Shown: positions 1 to 6,057 of the stretch, in pieces | How positions within the stretch are numbered: position 1 is the first letter of the stretch | How the letters are laid out: the number at the start of each line of letters is the position of its first letter | DNA from: Ruminococcus sp. | GTDB taxonomy: Bacteria; Bacillota; Clostridia; Oscillospirales; Ruminococcaceae | Length of the DNA stretch: 6,829 bases | Direction: 5' to 3' | Assembly: GCA_014799675.1 (NCBI GenBank) | Contig: JAAVHM010000167.1 | Coordinates: forward strand, 1 to 6,829 | The notes under the pieces: generated by a model | Database searches by the model: none | What the model was told of the DNA's origin: nothing | The model's input: the letters and a program-made list of their open reading frames with translations, nothing else | Program-made: the position numbers and the translations under genes

Positions 1-179
1 ACTTACAGTTTAAAAAATATTTTGCAAGAGTTACAATGAATTATAATGGTAGGTTGTATGCACATATTATTGAAACTAACTCTAATGAAACAATTTTTCT
101 TTATGATGATGATGTGAGATTTAATGAGTCAGAGCTTAATGGCTTTTTGATTTGTTTTATACAAATACTTATTGGTTAA
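1..179 (+). CDS. 3' end of an unrecognised AT-rich gene (5' end outside window)
   Basis: An open frame enters from the left edge (first full codon at base 3) and runs 58 codons to a TAA at 177-179. The visible peptide has an acidic patch (DDD near residue 36) and ends in a hydrophobic stretch, LICFIQILIG. I do not recognise the family and assign no function. By hand count GC is about 25% here (45 of 180 bases), against about 57% in bases 361-480 of the next gene. That contrast suggests a different origin, for example horizontally acquired DNA. It may also be a chance open frame, because only the C-terminal part is visible and AT-rich DNA offers few checks. The following gene starts 157 bases downstream with its own ribosome binding site, so the two need not be co-transcribed. 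Confidence 0.45.
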   Translation, partial: LQFKKYFARVTMNYNGRLYAHIIETNSNETIFLYDDDVRFNESELNGFLICFIQILIG

Positions 180-273
180 AGTCTTTATAAGAACATATCA
201 AAAGAGATTCTTTATGAAAAGTATAAGACTGCTATGTCAGTCATCGGATAAATTTTTATTAAAAAATTGTAAT

Positions 274-334
274 AAAATCCCCATTCGCATGGCAAACTAT
301 TGTTGTAATAGTAATCTTTGCGAAAGGGGATTTT
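274..334 (+). promoter_or_regulatory. Long stem-loop enclosing the ribosome binding site of the efflux adaptor gene
   Basis: AAAATCCCCATTCGCA (274-289) pairs with TGCGAAAGGGGATTTT (319-334): 16 positions with a single A-A mismatch (283/325). Inside it, after an internal loop of six bases on each side, ACTATT (296-301) pairs with AATAGT (307-312) around a five-base loop. The right arm contains AAAGGGGA (323-330), the ribosome binding site for the ATG at 337, and ends in six T residues (331-336). Two readings fit. The structure could hide the ribosome binding site (translational control). Alternatively, its GC-rich stem plus T-run could act as an intrinsic terminator, either ending the upstream gene or attenuating the efflux genes. 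The base pairing is seen directly; the regulatory role is inferred. Confidence 0.6.
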
Positions 335-336
335 TT

Positions 337-1002
337 ATGGAAAACAAAAAAGCCGTCCGTCTAATGCTTGTATGCGGCGCAGCAGCGGCGGGACTTATCG
401 CCGCGCCTCATCTTTTTGTCAAGGAACCGCCTACAGCGGCTATAGTGAACGTCTCCCGATTTGAGTACAGCGACAGCGTGTCGATCACAGGGACGATACT
501 GAAAAACAGAGACGAAGCCTATGTGCAGGTCTTTGTTCCCGAACAGGACATAAGCAGGGTGGAGCTTGGTCAGCCCGCCGAAATAACAGGGGATGCGTTC
601 CCCGAAAAAATGTATGCGGGGACGGTGGACGAAATTGCCGACACCGCCATAAGAGTACAGTCGGGAAATCTTTCCCAAACCGCCGTGGAGGTCACAGTAA
701 AAATCGACGAGACGGACGACACCTTGAAACAAGGATATACCGCTTCGGTAAAGCTTATAACCTCCGAACCCAGCATGATGACCGTTGTCCCGTATGAGGC
801 GGTAAATCAGGACAACTCGGGAGAATTTGTGTACGTCCTCAAAGACGGCAGGGCGTATAAGCGTTACGTCACCACGGGCAGGGAGCTTAGCGAGGGCGTG
901 GAGCTTAAAACCGCACTTGCGGATAACGAGGAGATAATAACGGTGGACGAGCTTTCGGAAAACGGAGTGATCGTCCAAGTTTCGGATAATTCCGACAAGT
1001 AA
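337..1002 (+). CDS. HlyD/MacA-like efflux adaptor (membrane fusion protein), short form, 221 aa
   Basis: Predicted membrane-anchored adaptor of an ABC efflux system, acting outside the cytoplasmic membrane. Residues 1-6 are charged (MENKKA), 7-27 form a hydrophobic anchor or uncleaved signal, and the rest is exported. There is no proper lipobox: C13 follows MLV. Residues 62-103 (VQVFVPEQDI, VELGQPAEI, YAGTVDEIA) match the beta-barrel domain of HlyD/MacA proteins. Residues 115-150 (VTVKIDE, LKQGYTASVKL, VVPYEAV) and the tail EEIITVDEL match the end of the barrel and the membrane-proximal domain. Usual MacA-type adaptors have roughly 350-400 residues with a helical hairpin and lipoyl domain; both appear to be absent here. 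The ATG at 337 is chosen because AAAGGGGA lies six bases upstream and the membrane anchor follows at once. The frame is open back to 172, but that extension is AT-rich and has no signal-like start. The permease gene follows after 11 bases. Confidence 0.8.
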   Translation: MENKKAVRLMLVCGAAAAGLIAAPHLFVKEPPTAAIVNVSRFEYSDSVSITGTILKNRDEAYVQVFVPEQDISRVELGQPAEITGDAFPEKMYAGTVDEIADTAIRVQSGNLSQTAVEVTVKIDETDDTLKQGYTASVKLITSEPSMMTVVPYEAVNQDNSGEFVYVLKDGRAYKRYVTTGRELSEGVELKTALADNEEIITVDELSENGVIVQVSDNSDK

Positions 1003-1013
1003 GGGGGAACGTT

Positions 1014-2195
1014 ATGATAGAAATTTTCCGCAGCGGCATAAGATGTATTTTCAGAAATAAAATGCGTACCATGCTTACCGTTATCGGCATAGCCGTGGGG
1101 GTGATGTCCGTTGTAACGGTTGCTTCCATAGGGGAACTGGGCAAGACTTCCATAAATACCGAGCTTACGGGCATGGGAATGGATAACCTTGTGGTATCGG
1201 CGCAGTCGGGTTCTGCCCAAAAGCTTACCGAAAACGAGCTTGACAGAATAAAAAAGCTTGATACCGTTGGCAACGCCATGCCACTTATGAGCATGATGAC
1301 AAGCGGAAAGCTCCGCGGCAGTTACGGCACTTATATGGTATGGGGCGTAAACGAGGACGCCGACAACGTTATCGACCTTGAAGTCCTCCACGGCAGACTG
1401 CTGAACAGGGGAGACATATCGGGAAAAGCCAAGGTATGCGTTATAGACGAAGCAATTGCCCTTGATAATTACAAAAGGACGAATATTGTCGGCAAAACAA
1501 TTTCTCTGTCTATCGGCGGAAATACTGTTGAATTCGAGATAGCGGGTGTTGTGAAAAACGGCGTAAATACCCTACAGAATATGCTGGGAGGGTTCATTCC
1601 CGACTTTGTGTATATACCCTATTCCGTTATGCAGGAATATTCGGGGAAAAGCAGCTTCGACCAGATAACCGTAAAGCTTGAAGATACCGCCCAAAGCGTT
1701 TCCGCCGCCGCGGAGGTCAAAAAAATGCTCTCGGCGGGAAGCTCCGAAAGCGATTACTCCGTGGACAACCTTTTGAGCCAAAAGGAGAAAATGAACAATA
1801 TCCTGTCAATTGCCTCTGCCGCATTGTCCGCCGTGGCAGGAATAAGCCTTATAGTATCGGGAATTTCAATAATGACCGTAATGCTTGTTTCCGTAAGCGA
1901 AAGGACCCGTGAGATTGGCATAAAAAAATCAATAGGCGCAAGCAGGGGAATAATCATAACCGAGTTCCTGTTTGAGTCAGTGCTGATAACCTTTATAGGG
2001 GGAGTGATAGGCATAACGGCGGGGGTGATCATATCCGCCCTTATCGGAGCAGCCGCGGGAAGCGGTCTTACCGTAAATTTCGGTCTCTGCGGAATAGTCC
2101 TGCTTATTTCCCTTGCGGTGGGAGGGATTTTCGGTGTGTATCCAGCCTTTAAAGCCGCCGACCTGAAACCCGTGGATGCGCTTCGATATGAATAA
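1014..2195 (+). CDS. MacB/FtsX-family ABC transporter permease, 393 aa
   Basis: Membrane subunit of a type VII (MacB-like) ABC transporter. This family couples cytoplasmic ATP hydrolysis to movement of its external domain, in drug or peptide export, lipoprotein work or cell-wall control. The topology is classic: TM1 at about residues 19-38, a large extracytoplasmic MacB core domain at about 40-260, then TM2 (about 262-294), TM3 (about 315-347) and TM4 (about 356-376). After TM2 comes the FtsX-family signature SERTREIGIKKSIGAS (295-310), which contacts the ATPase. The C terminus YPAFKAADLKPVDALRYE (376-393) is the typical MacB ending. Length matches ATPase-less MacB permeases; no Walker motifs are present. 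The start has AAGGGGGA (1001-1008) upstream, and only 11 bases separate it from the adaptor gene, so the pair is one operon. The ATPase normally found beside such a permease is not in the window. The substrate cannot be told from sequence. Confidence 0.9.
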   Translation: MIEIFRSGIRCIFRNKMRTMLTVIGIAVGVMSVVTVASIGELGKTSINTELTGMGMDNLVVSAQSGSAQKLTENELDRIKKLDTVGNAMPLMSMMTSGKLRGSYGTYMVWGVNEDADNVIDLEVLHGRLLNRGDISGKAKVCVIDEAIALDNYKRTNIVGKTISLSIGGNTVEFEIAGVVKNGVNTLQNMLGGFIPDFVYIPYSVMQEYSGKSSFDQITVKLEDTAQSVSAAAEVKKMLSAGSSESDYSVDNLLSQKEKMNNILSIASAALSAVAGISLIVSGISIMTVMLVSVSERTREIGIKKSIGASRGIIITEFLFESVLITFIGGVIGITAGVIISALIGAAAGSGLTVNFGLCGIVLLISLAVGGIFGVYPAFKAADLKPVDALRYE

Positions 2196-2218
2196 ATATG
2201 ATATTTTTACGCAAATCT

Positions 2219-2288
2219 TGTAGGGGACGGGTTTCCCGTCCCGCCGTGCATATTCAATTTCAACGGGCGGGAAGACCACGCCCCTACA
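2219..2288. repeat. GC-rich inverted-repeat element, possibly a dispersed MITE-like repeat
   Basis: The 70-base element is bounded by perfect 8-base inverted ends, TGTAGGGG (2219-2226) and CCCCTACA (2281-2288). Inside the left end is a perfect 8-bp hairpin, GGGACGGG-TTT-CCCGTCCC (2224-2242). Inside the right end is a weaker one, GGGCG (2265-2269) with CGCCC (2279-2283). The middle (2247-2264) is AT-rich. Similar TGTAGGGGCG-type palindromes are, from general knowledge, common intergenic repeats in Clostridia genomes. It holds no open frame and no T-run, so neither hairpin is a good intrinsic terminator. No clear target-site duplication is seen beyond a TT or shorter on each side. Only one copy lies in this window, so its repeated nature is inferred. 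Confidence 0.6.
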
Positions 2289-2290
2289 TT

Positions 2291-2324
2291 AGCCCGCTTA
2301 TAATTTCTTAGTGGGCTTTTTTTT
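2291..2324 (+). terminator. Intrinsic terminator of the adaptor-permease operon
   Basis: AGCCCGCT (2291-2298) pairs with AGTGGGCT (2310-2317), including one G-U pair, around an 11-base loop, and runs directly into a T-run (2317-2324). It lies about 95 bases after the permease stop codon and faces the right way. On the minus strand the same stem is followed by AATGTAGG with no T-run, so it works in one direction only. It overlaps the last codons of the convergent recombinase gene, whose stop codon (2298-2300) lies at the edge of the loop. Confidence 0.8.
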
Positions 2325-3305
2325 GTTTTGGATATTGGCAAGGGGAGAAGCGTCCATAGCCTCTTTGACGGATTCGTTTGAAATATGGGTGTATATCTCC
2401 GTGGTGGAAATGCTCTTGTGTCCCAGAATTTCCTTTAAAATCAGCGTGTCAACATTGCCGTGCTGATACATAAGTGTCGCCGCCGTGTGCCGCAGCTTGT
2501 GGGTGGAATAGCCCTGATTGTCAAGGTGACTGTCCTTTAAGGCGTTGTCAACTATCTGCTGTACTCGTCTGTTGGTGATACGAGTGCCGCGCTTGCTCAA
2601 AAACAGAGCGTTGGGTTCAGCAGGCGAGGGCTGTCGCTCGTTTACGTACTGGACGATAGACGAGGCGCAGGCGTCGTTTATGTGGATAATACGTTCCTTG
2701 TTGCCCTTTCCAAGAAGCCGCATGGTGCGTTCGTCAAGGTTCACGTCCTGCATATTAAGCCCAACAAGCTCGCTCAAACGCATACCGCAGTTGATGAAAA
2801 GCGTTATAATGCAGTAATCGCGGTAGTAGAACGGGTCGTCGTCATGCATATTTTCCAGCAGCTTAATGCTGTCGTCAAGGGTCAGGAATTTCGGCAAATG
2901 CTCGTGCATTTTGGGGTAATCCACGTCCTTGGTGGGGTCGCTGGGAATAAGTCCCAAATCTCTGTACAGACATTTGTAGAACACTTTTAAAGAAGCCAGC
3001 TTCCTGTGGCGTGTTTTTGCCGAATTGTTTCGCTCCGTAGCAACATAGCTAAGGTAGTTCAGAACGTCCAGCCTTGAAAAGTCACGGACGTATTCAATGG
3101 GAACGTCCATAATGGAAATATCGTTAAGCGGTGTCTTGGGGTCTGCGTCGCCCTTCATGATCTTGACATATCTCAAAAAAAGCCGCAAATCAATATAGTA
3201 TGATTCCAAAGTCCTCTCTGCCTTTATCTTAACGACCCGCTGATAGGTGAAAAATTCGTTCAGATATTGAGGACATTCCTTTGGATTTATTTTCTGCGCT
3301 GCCAT
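2298..3305 (-). CDS. Tyrosine recombinase (XerC/XerD-like site-specific integrase), 335 aa
   Basis: Cuts and rejoins DNA at specific sites through a 3'-phosphotyrosyl intermediate. Residues about 12-110 form the N-terminal SAM-like core-binding domain; about 135-315 form the catalytic domain. All active-site elements are visible: Arg176 in NCGMRLSEL, the beta-hairpin lysine in GKGNKER (199-205), His269 and Arg272 in HKLRH, His296 in LGHKS, and nucleophile Tyr305 in IYTHI. The enzyme therefore looks intact. The ATG at 3305 is chosen because GGAGGG (3315-3310) lies four bases upstream; a TTG at 3317 would overlap that site. The protein is somewhat longer than typical XerC/XerD (about 300 aa), with a Lys-rich tail (QNKKKPTKKL). 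No excisionase, phage gene or attachment site is adjacent, which fits a housekeeping Xer-type role, but a stranded mobile-element integrase cannot be excluded. The gene is convergent with the permease operon and divergent from yfmF. Confidence 0.92.
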   Translation of the reverse strand: MAAQKINPKECPQYLNEFFTYQRVVKIKAERTLESYYIDLRLFLRYVKIMKGDADPKTPLNDISIMDVPIEYVRDFSRLDVLNYLSYVATERNNSAKTRHRKLASLKVFYKCLYRDLGLIPSDPTKDVDYPKMHEHLPKFLTLDDSIKLLENMHDDDPFYYRDYCIITLFINCGMRLSELVGLNMQDVNLDERTMRLLGKGNKERIIHINDACASSIVQYVNERQPSPAEPNALFLSKRGTRITNRRVQQIVDNALKDSHLDNQGYSTHKLRHTAATLMYQHGNVDTLILKEILGHKSISTTEIYTHISNESVKEAMDASPLANIQNKKKPTKKL

Positions 3306-3309
3306 AATA

Positions 3310-3315
3310 CCCTCC
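3310..3315 (-). promoter_or_regulatory. Ribosome binding site of the tyrosine recombinase gene
   Basis: GGAGGG read on the minus strand, four bases before the ATG at 3305. It decides the start against the upstream in-frame TTG at 3317, which would overlap it. Confidence 0.75.
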
Positions 3316-3394
3316 AATATTTGCGTAATACTGACGTGCGGAAACAGGTTAATAGCCGCATATCAGGATAAAACGCATAATTTTGTATACATTA

Positions 3395-3423
3395 ATTGTA
3401 ATCCTTAAATTTTTTTTTGTCAA
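3395..3423 (-). promoter_or_regulatory. Sigma-A type promoter for the tyrosine recombinase gene
   Basis: Read on the minus strand: a perfect -35 TTGACA (3423-3418), a 17-base spacer (3417-3401) starting with an A-tract, and -10 TACAAT (3400-3395), one base from consensus. Transcription should start near 3388, leaving an untranslated leader of about 80 bases before the ATG at 3305. That leader can form a small 5-bp hairpin (3337-3341 with 3356-3360). Spacing and both boxes are close to ideal for a vegetative promoter. Confidence 0.75.
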
Positions 3424-3447
3424 GGTGTAGAATTATAAAAAAAAATA

Positions 3448-3456
3448 TGTTATAAT
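3448..3456 (+). promoter_or_regulatory. Extended -10 promoter for the yfmF-yfmH-lgt operon
   Basis: TGTTATAAT: a perfect -10 TATAAT (3451-3456) preceded by the TGn extension (3448-3450). No good -35 box lies 16-18 bases upstream (TAGAAT at 3428-3433 is poor), which is common for extended -10 promoters. The predicted start near 3463 gives a leader of about 30 bases before the TTG at 3492. It lies back to back with the recombinase promoter. Confidence 0.65.
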
Positions 3457-3477
3457 AAAAATACCTATATTTTTAAC

Positions 3478-3482
3478 AGGAG
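3478..3482 (+). promoter_or_regulatory. Ribosome binding site of yfmF, supporting a TTG start
   Basis: AGGAG followed by nine bases and then TTG at 3492. The next in-frame ATG lies far inside the peptidase fold, so this site supports the TTG as the real start. Confidence 0.7.
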
Positions 3483-3491
3483 CTGATAAAA

Positions 3492-4760
3492 TTGCCAATA
3501 AATTACAACAGAGAAAAAATTGCCGACGGAATTCATTACACAACTATTATTAACAAAAGATTGAAAACGAATTACTTTATTGTACATTTAGTTACAGAGC
3601 TTTCCGAAAAGACCGCTTCTTTAAATGCAATTATCCCCGCGGTGCTTTCGGCGACCAACGCAAAGCTGCCTACGATAACCGATTTCAGCAAGAAGCTTTC
3701 CTCCCTGTACGGAGCGTCGCTTAGGGGCTGTGCCGCAAAAGCAAGCGACAATCAGGACTTGGTCATATCGGCGGCTTGCATAAACAACCGCTACTGCTTT
3801 GACGGCGAAAAAATTACCGAGGAGCTTGCGGGTATCCTTGCGGACTGTCTCACAGACCCACATCTGGAGGGCGGGGCTTTCTTTGAAAGCGACTTTGCCC
3901 TTAAAAAGCGGGAGCTTCTTGACGATATAGACGCGGAGATAAACGAAAAGCGTTCCTACGCCTTTAAGCGGGCAAATCAAAGCATTTTTAAGGGAGAGCC
4001 TGCCGCACTTTCCGCAAAGGGAGACAGGGAGCAGGCGGAGAAAATCACGGCAGCTTCCGCCTATGAGCAGTACAAAAAGCTTCTGGAGACTGCTCAAATC
4101 GAAATATTTTTCGTTGGAGCAGAGGAGTGCGCCGAATGCAAAAAAATTCTCACCGACGCTTTGTTAAAAATTAACAGAAACTACGGCGGAGACAATTTTT
4201 CAAAGCTTTCGACCCTTAAAAGCGAAGTCTGCCGCGTTACAGAACCCCACGACGTTGCCCAGAGCAAAATGTTCATGGCTTTCAAAACGGACTATGAGGA
4301 CTATCCCGCAATGCGGCTCATGCTTGCGATTTACGGCGCAACGCCTATCTCAAAGCTTTTTATGAACGTCCGTGAAAAGCTTAGTCTGTGCTACTATTGT
4401 TCCTCAATGTATAACGACCGAAAAGGCGTTGTATACGTGGACAGCGGAATTGAACATTCCAACGCAAAAAAAGCCGAAGATGAAATTTTAAATCAGCTTG
4501 AAGCCATGAAAAAAGGCGATTTTACCGATGAAGAATTTGAAAACGCAAGAAAAGCTATCATAAACGTTTGGAAAGGCACTACCGACGGAGCGCGAACCAT
4601 TGCGGACTGGTACTTCAACCAAATGGATAAAAAGGAAATTTCTTCTCCCGACGAGATGATAGAAAAGCTTATGAAAGTAACACGGGAGGACGTTGTTGCC
4701 GCGTCAAATTCGCTGAAGCTTGATACAGTGTATGTTCTCACAGGAAAGGAGGCTGTCTGA
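3492..4760 (+). CDS. yfmF: YfmF-like M16 peptidase homologue without zinc site, 422 aa
   Basis: Inactive-type subunit of an M16 (insulinase/mitochondrial processing peptidase-like) pair. Where catalytic members carry HxxEH (about residues 45-55), this protein reads NAIIPAVLSA, so it cannot bind the catalytic zinc. The C-terminal half keeps the M16B signature KLFMNVREKLSLCYY (288-302). Its Arg294 and Tyr301, seven residues apart, match the R/Y pair that positions the substrate backbone in M16B non-catalytic subunits. Length suits a two-domain M16B subunit; there is no signal peptide, so it should act in the cytoplasm. The B. subtilis homologue (YmfF/YfmF) is named for its association with 5-aminopentanol modification of elongation factor P; no efp or reductase gene is visible here, so that role is inferred from family. 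It starts at TTG with AGGAG upstream. It is first in an operon, and one base separates its stop from the yfmH ATG. Confidence 0.85.
   Translation: MPINYNREKIADGIHYTTIINKRLKTNYFIVHLVTELSEKTASLNAIIPAVLSATNAKLPTITDFSKKLSSLYGASLRGCAAKASDNQDLVISAACINNRYCFDGEKITEELAGILADCLTDPHLEGGAFFESDFALKKRELLDDIDAEINEKRSYAFKRANQSIFKGEPAALSAKGDREQAEKITAASAYEQYKKLLETAQIEIFFVGAEECAECKKILTDALLKINRNYGGDNFSKLSTLKSEVCRVTEPHDVAQSKMFMAFKTDYEDYPAMRLMLAIYGATPISKLFMNVREKLSLCYYCSSMYNDRKGVVYVDSGIEHSNAKKAEDEILNQLEAMKKGDFTDEEFENARKAIINVWKGTTDGARTIADWYFNQMDKKEISSPDEMIEKLMKVTREDVVAASNSLKLDTVYVLTGKEAV
4746..4752 (+). promoter_or_regulatory. Ribosome binding site of yfmH inside the end of yfmF
   Basis: AAGGAGG lies within the last codons of yfmF, nine bases before the ATG at 4762. 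It fixes the yfmH start against an in-frame TTG at 4720 and indicates translational coupling of the two peptidase subunits. Confidence 0.8.
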
Positions 4761-4761
4761 A

Positions 4762-6057
4762 ATGGAAAAGAAAATCATTAAAAACCACCGCACAGGGGAG
4801 CAGTACACCTATGTAAAGCACCCTACGGGACTTGACATCTACATCTGGAAAATGGAGGATTACAGCACCACTCACGCCCTTTTCGGCACAAAATACGGTT
4901 CAATAAACACCAAGTTCAAGACCAAGGAACAGCCCGATTTTATCACAGTCCCCAACGGCATTGCCCACTATCTGGAGCATAAGCTTTTCGAGAACGAGGA
5001 CTGCGACGTGTTCAGCCTTTACGCAAAAACGGGAGCTTCCGCAAACGCGTACACCTCTTTCGACAAGACCTGCTATCTTTTCAGCTGTACCGACAATGTT
5101 TACGATTCGCTGGAAATTCTCTTAAGCTTCGTGCAGAACCCCTATTTTACCGAGGAAACCGTCCAAAAGGAGCAGGGCATAATCGGTCAGGAAATAAGAA
5201 TGTACGACGACAACGCAGGCTGGCGGGTGTTCTTTAATATGCTTCAGGGTATGTACCACAACCACCCCGTTAAAATTGACATTGCTGGCACGGTGGAAAG
5301 TATCGCGCAGATAAACGCCGACCTGCTGTATAAGTGCTATTACACTTTCTACAACCTCAACAATATGGTTTTGAGCATTGCGGGCAACGTTGACGAGGAC
5401 AAGGTTCTGGAAATGTGCGACAAGCTTTTGAAGCAGGGCGGCAACCCCGAGCTTGAGACCGCTTTTGAGGACGAACCCGAGACCGTCTGCAAAGAGGAAG
5501 TCGTACAGAAGCTTGAAATTTCAATGCCCATGTTCAATATCGGCTTTAAGGCAAAGCCGGAAAAGGGACTTGACGCTCTCCGCGCAGAAATTGAAACGAA
5601 TTTCGTACTCTCTCTGCTTGCGGACGAAAGCTCCGATTTCTATAAAAAGCTTTACGACGAGGGGCTTATAAATTCGTCATTTTCTTCCGAGGTGTTCAGT
5701 GGAGATGGTTATTGCTGCTCAATTTTCGGCGGAGAGTCGAGAAATCCACGGCTTGTGCGTGACAAGCTTATCGAGGAAATAGAACGCTGTAAAAAGGAGG
5801 GCTTCGACGAGACCCGCTTCAACAACATCAAGAAAGCCTACTACGGCGCATTGATACGCGACCTTAACGACGCGGAGGCTATCGCTACAAATATGCTTAA
5901 TTCTGGCATGGAAAAGCTTTCCGCATTCGACGCTATCGAGACCGTTGCCGCAGTTACCTTTGCGGACATGGCAAAACGTCTTGACAAGCAGTTTGATACG
6001 AAAAACGTAACAATTTCAATAATCGAGCCTATCGACGGCAAGGAGGAACAAAATTGA
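4762..6057 (+). CDS. yfmH: YfmH-like M16 zinc peptidase (catalytic subunit), 431 aa
   Basis: Predicted cytoplasmic zinc metallopeptidase of family M16B. The inverted zinc motif is intact: H69-Y-L-E72-H73 in GIAHYLEHKLFE, where E72 is the general base and both His bind zinc. The third ligand is probably E144 in KEQGIIGQEIRM, about 71 residues later, with E137 as the usual companion Glu. NAYTSFDKTCY (95-105) matches the conserved strand after the active-site helix. The C-terminal domain (from about 245) has the M16 fold pattern DFYKKLYDEGLINSSFSSE (292-310) but lacks the R/Y pair, which sits in YfmF. The two should therefore form one composite active site. The B. subtilis homologue is associated with EF-P modification; the true substrate is unknown. 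ATG at 4762 is chosen for AAGGAGG nine bases upstream. Its TGA overlaps the lgt TTG start. Confidence 0.88.
   Translation: MEKKIIKNHRTGEQYTYVKHPTGLDIYIWKMEDYSTTHALFGTKYGSINTKFKTKEQPDFITVPNGIAHYLEHKLFENEDCDVFSLYAKTGASANAYTSFDKTCYLFSCTDNVYDSLEILLSFVQNPYFTEETVQKEQGIIGQEIRMYDDNAGWRVFFNMLQGMYHNHPVKIDIAGTVESIAQINADLLYKCYYTFYNLNNMVLSIAGNVDEDKVLEMCDKLLKQGGNPELETAFEDEPETVCKEEVVQKLEISMPMFNIGFKAKPEKGLDALRAEIETNFVLSLLADESSDFYKKLYDEGLINSSFSSEVFSGDGYCCSIFGGESRNPRLVRDKLIEEIERCKKEGFDETRFNNIKKAYYGALIRDLNDAEAIATNMLNSGMEKLSAFDAIETVAAVTFADMAKRLDKQFDTKNVTISIIEPIDGKEEQN
6041..6046 (+). promoter_or_regulatory. Ribosome binding site of lgt, supporting a TTG start
   Basis: Perfect AGGAGG, seven bases before the TTG at 6054. 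It lies in the last codons of yfmH (KEEQN). It explains how lgt can start at a TTG that overlaps the yfmH stop, and suggests translational coupling. Confidence 0.8.

Noticed and set aside
172..336. In-frame upstream extension of the adaptor protein (55 codons, with an ATG at 214)
   Set aside because: The region is AT-rich and Cys/Arg/Lys-rich, has no signal-like sequence, and would run through the stem-loop. The ATG at 337 has a strong ribosome binding site and is followed directly by a membrane anchor.
373..375. Cys13 of the adaptor as a lipoprotein lipobox cysteine, tempting because lgt is in the window
   Set aside because: The residues before it are MLV; a lipobox needs a small residue (Gly, Ala or Ser) just before the Cys.
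361..978. Long minus-strand open frame opposite the adaptor gene
   Set aside because: Shadow of a real gene: no family features, no ribosome binding site noticed, and the plus-strand frame has clear adaptor motifs.
3337..3360. 5-bp hairpin TGCGG/CCGCA in the recombinase leader as a riboswitch or operator
   Set aside because: The stem is short with a 14-base loop and no known riboswitch pattern; chance is a sufficient explanation.
4128..4142. Cys213 and Cys216 (CAEC) in YfmF as a metal site
   Set aside because: Only one CxxC pair, with no partner pair visible and no family precedent that I know of.
4720..4761. Earlier TTG start for yfmH overlapping yfmF
   Set aside because: The ATG at 4762 has AAGGAGG at good spacing, and the extra 14 residues do not resemble the family N terminus.
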